From NCBI GenBank assembly GCA_034419075.1, contig DAOULR010000004.1:1-64000 (forward strand): DNA of 64,000 nt, written 5' to 3'. Origin of the DNA: E44-bin88 sp034419075. Lineage in GTDB: Bacteria > Chloroflexota > Dehalococcoidia > Dehalococcoidales > BS750m-G39. The translations under genes and the position numbers were made by a program. Below, piece after piece: positions 9,509-17,709 of this stretch. Within the stretch, counting starts at the first letter, position 1. Each line of letters opens with the position of its first letter. Below the pieces are notes generated by a model. The model ran no database searches. It was not told where the DNA came from and saw only the letters and a list, made by a program, of their open reading frames with translations.

Positions 9509-9541
9509 AGGGGCCCTCACCAGTGAGAGCCCCTATTGTTA
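9509..9541 (+). terminator. Rho-independent terminator of the oxidoreductase operon
   Basis: A 12-bp stem (9509-9520 with 9523-9534, one mismatch) is followed by ATTGTTATT. It lies 23 bases after the oxidoreductase stop. The rest of the 327-bp gap to the next gene (9542-9813) is AT-rich; I see no gene in it. It presumably carries the promoter of the lipoprotein gene. Confidence 0.8.
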
Positions 9542-9813
9542 TTCCTGAAAAGAGGTATATATAACTCTAATTTTGACCTGTTTGCCCATAATTGGCTTTA
9601 CTAATATGATTCCAAGTCACAATCTTCACATGATTCAGGTTATTTATTAAAGCCTCTGTGCCATGACATATTTCATTTCAACTAGTTAGAGAAATCATAG
9701 TGGAAAATTCCTTTTAGTGAACGCAAACACTACTCAACGATTCACTCCTAAATGTAAGCTGTAAAAAGAGGATCGGATAGAATATCGAGGTTTTTTTTCG
9801 TGAGATATTAAAT

Positions 9814-11757
9814 ATGAAAAAAATAGTTGCATTGTTGCTCGTATTTACTCTTAGCTTTACTCTTTCCGCCTGTTTCGGCGATGCAGTTGAATCTACTAAC
9901 GCTTCATCTCCATCCCATTCTGCAAACGATACATCAGTTGCAATTTCCGTTGTATATGACAGTGACGACCTAGATTCCAGCTGGAACAGCTCCGAAGCGT
10001 CCCATATCGTACTGGCCGGCGATTCGATAGAATTCTACGGGAGCGGGGCAGTAGTTGATGGTAATCAGATAGCTATCACCTCTGCCGGCACCTACTGCAT
10101 AAGCGGTACGCTGGATGATGGACAGATTATAGTAAATACCAAGGATGAGGAAACAGTAAGGCTCATTCTAAACGGGATGGATATCACTTGTTCCACGAGC
10201 GCCCCTATTTACGTTAGAAATGCGGAAAAAACCGTCATCACTCTGGCGGACGGCACTGAAAATTTCGTAACAGATGGCGATTCTTATATTGTTGAGGACT
10301 CTCTTATTGAAGACTCAGAATCAATCGAACCCAATGCGGCCATTTTTAGTAAGGACGATCTTACTATTAACGGCAATGGTGCATTGACAGTCAATGCCAA
10401 CTACCACAACGGAATTCAGAGCAAAGATGACCTTATAATTATCGGTGGCAATATTACCGTAAACGCCGTAAACGATGGTATTAAGGGCAGAGACTCCATT
10501 GCCGTTAAGAACGGAGATATTACCGTGAACGCAGGCGCTGACGGTATGCAATCCAATAATGATAACGATGAGGAAAAGGGATACGTCGCCATCGAGGGTG
10601 GAACGATAGTCATTACCGCCGGAGAGGATGGTATTCAGGCGGAAACAAGCATGATGCTCAGCGGCGGTAATATAACAATATCCTCAGGCGGTGGCAGCGT
10701 CAACAGTAGCAGCCATATCGGCGAGGAAGGAAACACCTGGGGTGACTGGGGTAATAGGGATATGAACATAGATACGGGAACTAACGCCGATAGCGATAGC
10801 GCCTCCGGCAGTGCTAAAGGACTAAAGGCCGGTTTGAATATAACGATTACCAGCGGTACCATACATATAGATTCTTCTGATGATTCTATCCATTCCAATG
10901 ACAGCATAACGATTAACGGCGGTAGTATAATTTTGACATCCGGAGATGACGGCATACATTCGGATTCTACAGTGGAAATCAACGGCGGAGAAATAAGCAT
11001 TACCGAATCCTATGAGGGCATCGAAAGCGCCGTTATTACCATTAATGACGGTGACATCCACATCACTTCCAGCGATGACGGCATAAATGTCCGCGGCGGT
11101 AATGATGGCTCTTCAATAGACGGAAGGCCAGGCCAAAATGACTTCAACTTTTCCGATGATAACTGGCTTTATATCAACGGTGGATATACTGTAATCGACG
11201 CTAAGGGTGATGGCCTTGACGTGAACGGTTCCATCAACATGACCGCAGGTGACGTTATAGTCAATGGCCCTACTAGTGATATGAACGGAGCTACAGATTA
11301 TCTGGGCACTTTTAGTGTTACCGGCGGTTATCTTGTGGCGGTAGGCAGCTCTGGTATGGCGGAAGCTCCTGACACGTCATCCACCCAATATTCAGTGCTG
11401 ATAAATTTCTCGTCGCAACAGTCGGCAGATACGATTATTCACATTGAGACCGAATATGGTGAAGAAATCCTTACCTTTGTACCGACAAAGACCTACCAGT
11501 CCGTCTTGCTATGCTCGCCCGAACTGGAAAACGGCGAAACCTATATTGTTTACACCGGAGGCAGTTCAACTGGTACTGTTACCGACTGTCTATACTCAGG
11601 CGGAACATATACCGCCGGTACTCAAATTACTAGCTTTACAATTTCAAGTGTTGTAACCTGGATAGGCTCATCTGGCAACGGTTTTCCCGGCGGCGCAGGC
11701 GGTGGACCACCTGGTGGCGCAGGCGGTGGACCACCTGGTGGAGGTGGGCCGCCTTAA
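9814..11757 (+). CDS. Carbohydrate-binding beta-helix lipoprotein (Cthe_2159/DUF4353-like)
   Basis: 647 residues. Residues 1-20 form a lipoprotein signal peptide ending at a lipobox (LSAC), so the protein should be anchored outside the membrane. Most of the chain is short repeats of the type GGxITIxSGDDGIHSD, each a turn of a right-handed parallel beta-helix rich in Asp, Asn and Gly. This is the pattern of the Cthe_2159 family, whose founding member binds polygalacturonic acid and calcium. The C-terminal tail is Gly/Pro-rich with a repeated GGAGGGPPG unit. It is a single-gene unit between two terminators. Function here (surface binding of polysaccharide) is inferred from family. Confidence 0.8.
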   Translation: MKKIVALLLVFTLSFTLSACFGDAVESTNASSPSHSANDTSVAISVVYDSDDLDSSWNSSEASHIVLAGDSIEFYGSGAVVDGNQIAITSAGTYCISGTLDDGQIIVNTKDEETVRLILNGMDITCSTSAPIYVRNAEKTVITLADGTENFVTDGDSYIVEDSLIEDSESIEPNAAIFSKDDLTINGNGALTVNANYHNGIQSKDDLIIIGGNITVNAVNDGIKGRDSIAVKNGDITVNAGADGMQSNNDNDEEKGYVAIEGGTIVITAGEDGIQAETSMMLSGGNITISSGGGSVNSSSHIGEEGNTWGDWGNRDMNIDTGTNADSDSASGSAKGLKAGLNITITSGTIHIDSSDDSIHSNDSITINGGSIILTSGDDGIHSDSTVEINGGEISITESYEGIESAVITINDGDIHITSSDDGINVRGGNDGSSIDGRPGQNDFNFSDDNWLYINGGYTVIDAKGDGLDVNGSINMTAGDVIVNGPTSDMNGATDYLGTFSVTGGYLVAVGSSGMAEAPDTSSTQYSVLINFSSQQSADTIIHIETEYGEEILTFVPTKTYQSVLLCSPELENGETYIVYTGGSSTGTVTDCLYSGGTYTAGTQITSFTISSVVTWIGSSGNGFPGGAGGGPPGGAGGGPPGGGGPP

Positions 11758-11796
11758 TAGCGCGAGCGTTCAAGTTCGCAATAACTATAGTCTTAT

Positions 11797-11831
11797 ATCA
11801 GCCTAGCTGAAAAACTAGGCTGATTAATTTT
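11797..11831 (+). terminator. Rho-independent terminator after the beta-helix lipoprotein gene
   Basis: A perfect 10-bp stem (11797-11806 with 11815-11824) with an 8-base loop is followed by TAATTTT. It lies 40 bases after the stop codon. Confidence 0.88.
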
Positions 11832-11879
11832 GTCCGACTTTCAGTAAAATAAAAGAGACCTTTATGCAGCGGTAGGGCG

Positions 11880-11964
11880 AAAATCAGGCATAAAAAACTG
11901 GCAGCGGAGGGATTTGAACCCACGACCAAAGGCCTATGAGTTTACTAGGCTAAAACCAGCAAAA
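11880..11964 (-). repeat. Direct repeat A: tRNA-Met 3' half, att-like scar
   Basis: An 85-bp sequence, about 80/85 identical by eye to 17519-17603. Its first ~60 bp also match the 3' half and downstream flank of the complete tRNA-Met gene at 41545-41616: T arm, variable region, the anticodon loop with CAT, and the trailing T-run. The 5' half of the tRNA is replaced by other sequence that repeats A and B share (AAAACCAGCAAAA on the plus strand). A core that begins in the anticodon loop and runs to the tRNA 3' end is what tyrosine integrases leave behind. Confidence 0.85.
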
Positions 11965-11978
11965 CGCTGACTCTGGCT

Positions 11979-12692
11979 CTAAGAAGTAGCTATAGATTCC
12001 TTCTTCATCATAGCCTCGATTTCGGCGTAGGGTATCTTGACCTTGGGCAGGTTGGGTCGGCCGTCTTCGCCCATCTCGATAGCGCCGGTGGGGCAGACGA
12101 AGGCGCAGTCGCCGCAGCCGATGCAGTCGCCGCTCAGCTCGTAAGCGTAGAAGGGCGCCGCTACTTCCTTGTAGATGCCGCGGTTGACTAGGCTTATGGC
12201 CGACTTGCCGATTATCTCCTGACAGGCCCGGACACAGAGGCCGCAGAGGATGCAGTCCTGGTCGCCGAGGACGAAGCGGGGCTTTTCCACGCCATACTCT
12301 TCAGCCAGCTCCTGTATTCTCTTGACGTTGGGACAGCGGGCCAGAAGTAACTCGATTATGCCCTTGCGCAGTTTCTTTATCTTTTCCGTCTGGGTCTTGA
12401 CAATCAGGCCTTCCTTGACCGGGTAGAGACAGGCGGCGACGAACTTGAAGCGGTTGCCGCCGTCCTCACTGACCTCGACGGTGCAGATGCGGCAGGCGCC
12501 GTAGGGCTTAACCGCGGGGTGATGGCAGAGGGCAGGGATATTGCCGATGCCATCCATGCGCTCCAACGCTTCCAAAATAGTCTGGCCGCCGGAGACGGCA
12601 ACCTCCTTATCGTCTACGGTGAAGTGGACGACGTCGACGCCTTCGGCATGTTCTATCTCTATCGAGGTTTCACCGTTAATCCATACCTTCAT
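11979..12692 (-). CDS. NuoG/HoxU-like iron-sulfur subunit
   Basis: 237 residues. The N-terminal ferredoxin-type domain carries a [2Fe-2S] set (CHHPAVKPYGACRICTVEVS). A linker typical of NuoG/HydA N-termini follows, then two [4Fe-4S] motifs: CILCGLCVRACQEIIGKSAI and CIGCGDCAFVCPTGAIEMG. It is the short form (HoxU/HndD N-terminal type) without a molybdopterin or H-cluster domain. It is the last gene of an operon with NuoF-like and NuoE-like subunits, 12 bp apart. It should pass electrons between the flavin subunit and an unidentified partner. Confidence 0.88.
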   Translation of the reverse strand: MKVWINGETSIEIEHAEGVDVVHFTVDDKEVAVSGGQTILEALERMDGIGNIPALCHHPAVKPYGACRICTVEVSEDGGNRFKFVAACLYPVKEGLIVKTQTEKIKKLRKGIIELLLARCPNVKRIQELAEEYGVEKPRFVLGDQDCILCGLCVRACQEIIGKSAISLVNRGIYKEVAAPFYAYELSGDCIGCGDCAFVCPTGAIEMGEDGRPNLPKVKIPYAEIEAMMKKESIATS

Positions 12693-12704
12693 GACTACCT
12701 CCTT

Positions 12705-14582
12705 TTACCGCTTGATTACGGCCTGGAATTTGCAGACGTCGTAACAGGCGCCGCAGCGTATACACATATCTTGGTTTATGATGTGGGGCTGCTTCTTTTC
12801 CCCGCTGACCGCCCCGGTGGGACATTCCTTAATGCAGCGCAGGCAGCCCTCGCACTTTTCGGGGTCTATAGAGAAGCGCACCAGCTCGCGGCAGACGCCA
12901 GCGGGGCATTTCTTATCATTTATGTGGGCCAGATATTCGTCCTTGAAGTAGCGGATGGTGCTAAGCACCGGGTTGGCCGCTGTCTGGCCCAGCGCGCAGA
13001 GGGCGCCGGCGCTCAAGACCTCGGCCAGGTCTTCTAAGGTATCCAAATCTTCGGGCTTACCCTTGCCCCGGGTAATGTTGCTTAAAATCTGGCTCATGCG
13101 GTTGATGCCCTCGCGGCAGGGGGTGCACTTGCCGCAGGACTCGCCCTTTAGAAACTCGATAAAGTAGCGGGCGACGTCGACCATGCAGGTGTCCTCGTCC
13201 ATGACAATCATGCCGCCCGAGCCCATCATCGAGCCGAGCTTGGTCAGCTCGTCGAAGTCAACGGGGGTATCCAGGAACTGCTCGGGGATGCAGCCGCCCG
13301 AAGGCCCGCCCGTTTGCACCGCCTTGAACTTCTTGCCGTTGGGGATGCCGCCGCCGATATCGAAAATCATGTCTCGGAGCGTTATCCCCATGGGCACCTC
13401 GACTAAACCCGTGTTGGTGATATTGCCCACCAGGGAGAATATCATGGTGCCCTTGCTGCCGGCGGTGCCGAGCTTTGAGTACCAGTCGGCGCCCTTGTTT
13501 ATTATCAGGGGGACGTTAGCCCAGGTCTTGACGTTGTTGAGCAGGCTGGGGCGCTCCCAGAGACCCTTTTCGGCCATGTGTACGTATTTCGCCTTGGGCT
13601 CGCCGACCTTGCCTTCCAGCGAGGCCATCAGGGCGCTGGACTCGCCGCAGACGAAGGCCCCGCCGCCCCTGATGATGGTTACGGTGAAATCGAAGCCGGA
13701 GCCCAGAATATCCTTGCCCAGCAGCCCGTAGTCCATCGCCTGCTCAATAGCGATGCGGGCGTGCCTGACCGCCAAAGGATACTCGTTGCGCACGTATATG
13801 TAGCCCTCGTGGGAGCCGATGGCGAAGGCGCCGATTATCATGCCTTCCAGAACGCTGTGGGGATTACCTTCCAGTATGGCTCTATCCTGGAAGGCGCCGG
13901 GGTCGCCCTCGTCGGCATTGCAGATGACGTATTTGACCTTACCCTTGGCGTCAAGGCAGGACTGCCACTTTCTTCCGGTAGGGAAGCCGCCCCCGCCCCG
14001 CCCCCGCAGTCCTGACTTCTTGACCTCGTTGACAATCTGCTGGGGCTTCATGGTGAGCGCCTTGCTCAGGGCGGAATAGCCGCCGATGGCGATATAATCT
14101 TCGATATTGGTCGGGTCGATCTGGCGGTTGGCGCCGAGGATGTTCTGGGTCTGTTTCTTATAGAAGGGGACGTCGGGCTCATAAATAACGGTTTCTTTGG
14201 TCGTCGGGTCGGTATAGAGCAGGCGCTCGACGACCCTGCCGGCCAGGATGGTTTCGTCGATTATCTCCTCGACGTCTTCGGGCGTGACCTGCTGGTAGAA
14301 AATCTTCTTGGGTTCGATGACCACCAGGGGACCCCTTTCGCAGAAGCCGGGACAGCCGGTCTCTTTGAGCGATACCTGCACCTGGAGCTCGCGCCGCTCA
14401 ATTTCATCTATAAAAGCATCGACCACCGCTTCCGCCCCTGCGGCACGGCAGGCAGTGCCGCCGCATACTGATATGCAGGTGCGCTGGGGGTCTCTTTTAT
14501 CCAGAATGGACTGGCGCAGGATTCCCAGCCCCTCCGGGCTTTCTATTTTTTTCTCCAGCAATTTTCTAACCTGCTCTACCAT
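12705..14582 (-). CDS. nuoF: NuoF/HydB-like NADH-binding flavoprotein subunit
   Basis: 625 residues. Domains in order: an N-terminal thioredoxin-like [2Fe-2S] domain (CISVCGGTACRAAG and CPGFCERGPL), the FMN/NADH-binding domain (SGLRGRGGGGFPTGRKWQSC and CNADEGDPGAFQDRAILEGN), an SLBB segment, the [4Fe-4S] motif ESCGKCTPCREGINRM, and a C-terminal two-cluster ferredoxin (CEGCLRCIKECPTGAV and CIRCGACYDVCKFQAV). This is the HndC/HydB layout of bifurcating hydrogenases and formate dehydrogenases rather than of respiratory complex I. No hydrogenase or formate dehydrogenase catalytic gene lies next to it, so its electron partner is unknown. Confidence 0.92.
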   Translation of the reverse strand: MVEQVRKLLEKKIESPEGLGILRQSILDKRDPQRTCISVCGGTACRAAGAEAVVDAFIDEIERRELQVQVSLKETGCPGFCERGPLVVIEPKKIFYQQVTPEDVEEIIDETILAGRVVERLLYTDPTTKETVIYEPDVPFYKKQTQNILGANRQIDPTNIEDYIAIGGYSALSKALTMKPQQIVNEVKKSGLRGRGGGGFPTGRKWQSCLDAKGKVKYVICNADEGDPGAFQDRAILEGNPHSVLEGMIIGAFAIGSHEGYIYVRNEYPLAVRHARIAIEQAMDYGLLGKDILGSGFDFTVTIIRGGGAFVCGESSALMASLEGKVGEPKAKYVHMAEKGLWERPSLLNNVKTWANVPLIINKGADWYSKLGTAGSKGTMIFSLVGNITNTGLVEVPMGITLRDMIFDIGGGIPNGKKFKAVQTGGPSGGCIPEQFLDTPVDFDELTKLGSMMGSGGMIVMDEDTCMVDVARYFIEFLKGESCGKCTPCREGINRMSQILSNITRGKGKPEDLDTLEDLAEVLSAGALCALGQTAANPVLSTIRYFKDEYLAHINDKKCPAGVCRELVRFSIDPEKCEGCLRCIKECPTGAVSGEKKQPHIINQDMCIRCGACYDVCKFQAVIKR

Positions 14583-14599
14583 TTCGTCCCCCCTCGCCT

Positions 14600-15097
14600 T
14601 TATTGGTATTTCTTCAAGACGCGGTCGAGTTTAGCCGGGGTCACCTTGCTCTCGTAGTTGCCGTCGACAACGACCACAGGGCCTAAGGCACAGCACCCCA
14701 GGCAGTTGACTGCCTCCAGGGTGAACCTCATATCCTCGGTGGTCTGGCCGGGCTTGATGCCGTAGTCACGTTCCACCTTGTCCACTAGCCTCTGGCCGCC
14801 CTTGACGTGGCAGGCGGTGCCCAGACATACCGTCACCAGGTGGCGGCCTCTGGGCTTGAGGCTGAAGGCGCGGAAGAAGGTGGCTACGCTGAAGACCTGG
14901 CTTAAGGGGATATCCAGTTTCTGGCTGATTTCTACCAGCACGTCCTGAGGCAAATAATTAAACTCGGCCTGGATATCCTGAAGCAGCGATATTATCTGCT
15001 CCTTCTTGTCGGCGTAGCCGTCGATAAGGGAATCGACCTTTTCCGTATAGTCTTCGACAATTTCTTTGACCTTGCTGAAATCGAGCTTAACCTCCAT
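14600..15097 (-). CDS. nuoE: NuoE/HydC-like [2Fe-2S] subunit
   Basis: 165 residues with the thioredoxin-like fold of NuoE. The four ligands are in CLGTACHVKGG and CLGCCALGPVVVVDG. The helical N-terminus (QIISLLQDIQAEFNYLPQDV) is typical. It is the first gene of the leftward operon, 17 bp before the NuoF-like gene. Its 5' region (15098-15353) is shared with the divergent two-component system and holds a 12-bp direct repeat (15245-15270). Confidence 0.92.
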   Translation of the reverse strand: MEVKLDFSKVKEIVEDYTEKVDSLIDGYADKKEQIISLLQDIQAEFNYLPQDVLVEISQKLDIPLSQVFSVATFFRAFSLKPRGRHLVTVCLGTACHVKGGQRLVDKVERDYGIKPGQTTEDMRFTLEAVNCLGCCALGPVVVVDGNYESKVTPAKLDRVLKKYQ

Positions 15098-15244
15098 GAA
15101 GCCGACCTCCTTATCAACTCTACCCTTATGCTACTCCTACCAAAGCCACTTTCCATCCGTTATCACGCCCGTTTTTCCATCAGTATTTGCCCTCATTCGG
15201 CGGGTGTTTTCCAGCGGGGTTTCCACTGGACTGGTGGGGGCTTC

Positions 15245-15270
15245 AGGTGATAATACTTAGGTGATAATAC
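15245..15270. promoter_or_regulatory. 12-bp direct repeat between nuoE and the response regulator gene
   Basis: AGGTGATAATAC occurs at 15245-15256 and again at 15259-15270, a 14-bp period. It sits in the divergent region between the nuo-type operon and the NarL-type regulator. A binding site for that regulator is a reasonable guess; nothing in the sequence proves it. Confidence 0.4.
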
Positions 15271-15353
15271 CCACTCACCCTGGATTTAGGCGTTGATTTC
15301 ACGCTTGTAGGCGGTGTCTGGCTCTGTTATGATTAATTGGAGGTATAAACCCG

Positions 15354-16019
15354 ATGAGTACTATCAGCGTTCTTCTTGCCGAGGACCATGTCATTACGCG
15401 GGAGGGTATCCGTCGGCTCTTAGAAGCCGAGAAGGGGATTACGGTGGTGGGGGAGGCTGGTGATGGTGAGGAGGCGGTGCAGAAGACCAGCGAGCTCAAG
15501 CCCGATGTGGTTATCATGGACATCGCCATGCCTAGGCTGAACGGCATAGAAGCCACGCGGCAGATAAAGGTGAACAACCCGCGCGTGGCGGTTCTTATCC
15601 TGAGCGCCTACGACGACGACGAATACGTCTTCGCCCTGCTCAAGGCCGGGGCGGCGGGCTACCTGCTGAAGAGCGTCAGTGGTGACGAGCTGACCAGCGC
15701 CATCCAGGCGGTCTATAAGGGCGAGCCCGTCCTCGACCCGGTGGTGGCGCGCAAGGTAGTCAACTATTTCCGTCTGCCGGGTAAGGCGAAGGGGCTGGAA
15801 AGGCCCTCGGAGCACCTCAGCGAGCGGGAAACGGACATCATCAAACTGGCGGCCCAGGGGATGACCAATAAGGACATCGCCGATAAGCTGCACCTAAGCA
15901 ACCGCACCGTCGAGGGGCACCTGAGGACTATCTTCAACAAGCTGGGGGTCGGCTCCCGCACCGAGGCCGTGCTCTACGGGCTGAGAAAGGGCTGGCTCAC
16001 ACTGGAAGAGCTGCCTTAA
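15354..16019 (+). CDS. NarL/LuxR-family response regulator
   Basis: 221 residues. The receiver domain has the acidic pair ED (10-11), phospho-acceptor Asp56 in VVIMDIAMPRLNG and the conserved Lys in YLLKSVS. The C-terminal LuxR-type helix-turn-helix contains LSERETDIIKLAAQGMTNKD and NRTVEGHLRTIFNKLGV. GGAGG precedes ATG 15354. It is followed two codons later by its histidine kinase gene, so the two are cotranscribed. Likely targets are its own operon and the divergent nuo-type operon (position only). Confidence 0.95.
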   Translation: MSTISVLLAEDHVITREGIRRLLEAEKGITVVGEAGDGEEAVQKTSELKPDVVIMDIAMPRLNGIEATRQIKVNNPRVAVLILSAYDDDEYVFALLKAGAAGYLLKSVSGDELTSAIQAVYKGEPVLDPVVARKVVNYFRLPGKAKGLERPSEHLSERETDIIKLAAQGMTNKDIADKLHLSNRTVEGHLRTIFNKLGVGSRTEAVLYGLRKGWLTLEELP

Positions 16020-16033
16020 GTTTGGGGGGAGCT

Positions 16034-17503
16034 ATGCCGCAGAGTTTACCGGGTTCGGAGATGCTGGCCAAGATTATCGACGGTTCTTCCATACCCTCTT
16101 TCGTCATCAATAAGCAACACCGTGTCATCCACTGGAACACCGCCCTGGAGGCGCTTTCGGGCATAAAGCGGGAAAAGGTCATCGGCACCGACCAGCAGTG
16201 GCGGCCGTTCTATTCCGAGAAGAGGCCGACCATGGCCGATTTCATCGTCGACGGCGCGCCCTTGAGCGAGCTTGCTGCCTACTACAAGGGGCGGCACGGC
16301 CAGTCGAGCCTCATCGAGGGCGCTTATGAAGCCGAGGACTTTTTCCCCGAGATGGGGGAGGGGGGTAAGTGGCTCCATTTTACCGCCAGCCCCATCAGGG
16401 ACAACAACGGGGAAATCATCGGCGCCATCGAAACGCTGGAGGATATCACCGAGCGCAAGCGCGCCGAAGAGGCACTGCACGAATCGGAGAAGAGCTTTCG
16501 GGACCTGTTCGAAGGGGCTTACGATGCCATCTGGTCACACGACCTGGAGGGCAACATCCAGACGGCCAATAAGGCCGCCGCCGAGCTTAGTGGCTACCCG
16601 GTGGAGGAACTGCTCAGGATGAACGTGAAGTCTTTTCTGGGCGAGGAGAGCCTGACCTTAGCCAGGGAGGTGGGGCGGAGGCTGGTGCAGAACCTCCATG
16701 TGAAGCTACCCTATGAGCTGAGGCTTATAAAGAAGAACGGCGCCGAGGCGATATGCATGGTCTCGACCAACCTGATCAGCGCCGACGACGAGCCTATAGG
16801 CTTTCACAATATCGCCCGCGACGTTACCCAGGAGAAGCGGATGCAGGAAAACCTGCGCTACTACCTACAGCAGATTACCCGGGCACAGGAGGAGGAGCGC
16901 AAGCGCATCGCCCGCGAGCTGCACGATGATACCGCCCAACTTCTCGGCTCCCTGTCGCGGCAGCTGGACAATTTCGTGCGCAAGAAGTCGGGGCTGGCGC
17001 CCAACGAGGTCCTGTTTTTGAAGGACCTGCAGGCGCAGCTCAACCGGGGGGTGCAGGGGGTGAACCGCTTCGTGCAGGACCTGAGGCCTTCGCTACTCGA
17101 TGACCTGGGTATGATTCCCGCCCTGCGCTCATTAATGAAGGACATGCAGGAGTACGACGGCATCGGCAGCAATCTGAAGGTACTCGGCGAAGAGAAGCGT
17201 TTTGCCCCCGAGTTCGAGTCCTCGCTTTTCCGCATCATCCAGGAGGCGCTGAACAACATCCGGCGCCACGCCCAGGCCTCGGAGGCCAACGTGGTCATCG
17301 ATTTTACCAGTGACAAAGTAAAGGTGACCATCAACGACAACGGGCGGGGCTTCGAGCTGACGGGGAGGGTGGACGACCTGCCCCGCAGCGGTAAACTGGG
17401 GTTGGTGGGGATGCAGGAGAGGGCTAGACTACTGGGCGGAACGCTCGAAGTGCAATCGACGCCGGGCCAGGGCACGACCCTAATCGTGGAAGTGCCGGGT
17501 TAG
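16034..17503 (+). CDS. Cytoplasmic PAS-domain histidine kinase, NarX/DegS type
   Basis: 489 residues from ATG 16034. I chose this over TTG 16022 because GGGGGGAG precedes it. Two PAS domains (about residues 10-145 and 150-270), the first ending in the PAC-like GEIIGAIETLEDITERKRAE, feed a HisKA_3 dimerisation segment with phospho-accepting His297 in ARELHDDTAQLLGSL. A HATPase domain follows (NNIRRHAQASEANV, NDNGRGFEL, GLVGMQERARLLGG). There are no transmembrane segments, so it should sense an intracellular signal such as redox state or a bound cofactor. No heme- or flavin-binding residues can be assigned with confidence. Confidence 0.92.
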   Translation: MPQSLPGSEMLAKIIDGSSIPSFVINKQHRVIHWNTALEALSGIKREKVIGTDQQWRPFYSEKRPTMADFIVDGAPLSELAAYYKGRHGQSSLIEGAYEAEDFFPEMGEGGKWLHFTASPIRDNNGEIIGAIETLEDITERKRAEEALHESEKSFRDLFEGAYDAIWSHDLEGNIQTANKAAAELSGYPVEELLRMNVKSFLGEESLTLAREVGRRLVQNLHVKLPYELRLIKKNGAEAICMVSTNLISADDEPIGFHNIARDVTQEKRMQENLRYYLQQITRAQEEERKRIARELHDDTAQLLGSLSRQLDNFVRKKSGLAPNEVLFLKDLQAQLNRGVQGVNRFVQDLRPSLLDDLGMIPALRSLMKDMQEYDGIGSNLKVLGEEKRFAPEFESSLFRIIQEALNNIRRHAQASEANVVIDFTSDKVKVTINDNGRGFELTGRVDDLPRSGKLGLVGMQERARLLGGTLEVQSTPGQGTTLIVEVPG

Positions 17504-17518
17504 GTGTTGGGGTGGGGG

Positions 17519-17603
17519 AAAATCAGGCATAAAAAACTGGCAGCGGAGGGATTTGAACCCACGACCAAAGGCTTATGAGTTTTCTTCTCTAAAACCAGCA
17601 AAA
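17519..17603 (-). repeat. Direct repeat B: tRNA-Met 3' half, att-like scar
   Basis: Second copy of the 85-bp repeat, beginning 16 bp after the histidine kinase stop. It matches repeat A over its full length with five differences, and the tRNA-Met gene from the anticodon loop through the 3' flank. An imperfect inverted repeat (17608-17622 with 17651-17664) follows at once. The remaining sequence up to 17709 shows nothing else. Confidence 0.85.
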
Positions 17604-17709
17604 TACGGGCTCATCACCACAAACTAACTATGTTGTGTCAACGAGAGGTATTTGTGGATGAGCCTGCAACTAGGATTGGGCAGAATCAATTTGACTTAGC
17701 AAGCTGTAC

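Larger units (their letters stand above)
11880..17603. mobile_element. Putative short integrative element or island segment between tRNA-Met repeats
   Basis: The segment lies between repeats A and B and holds the NuoE/NuoF/2Fe-2S unit plus a NarL-type two-component system. Boundaries rest only on the 85-bp repeats. No integrase is seen inside, and its base composition looks like that of the flanking core genome, so it could also be host DNA trapped between two integration scars. Confidence 0.4.

Noticed and set aside
12519..13037. Plus-strand frame of 172 codons across the NuoF/NuoG-like genes.
   Set aside because: Opposite strand of genes with multiple FeS motifs; low-complexity translation without domain features.
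15305..15333. TTGTAG-17-TATGAT as promoter of the response regulator gene.
   Set aside because: The predicted start site would fall on the ribosome site at about 15340, leaving too little leader; a promoter further upstream is more likely.
17608..17664. Imperfect inverted repeat taken as an insertion sequence end.
   Set aside because: No transposase or target duplication; it may be a terminator-like hairpin for the leftward TRAP operon or part of the att region.
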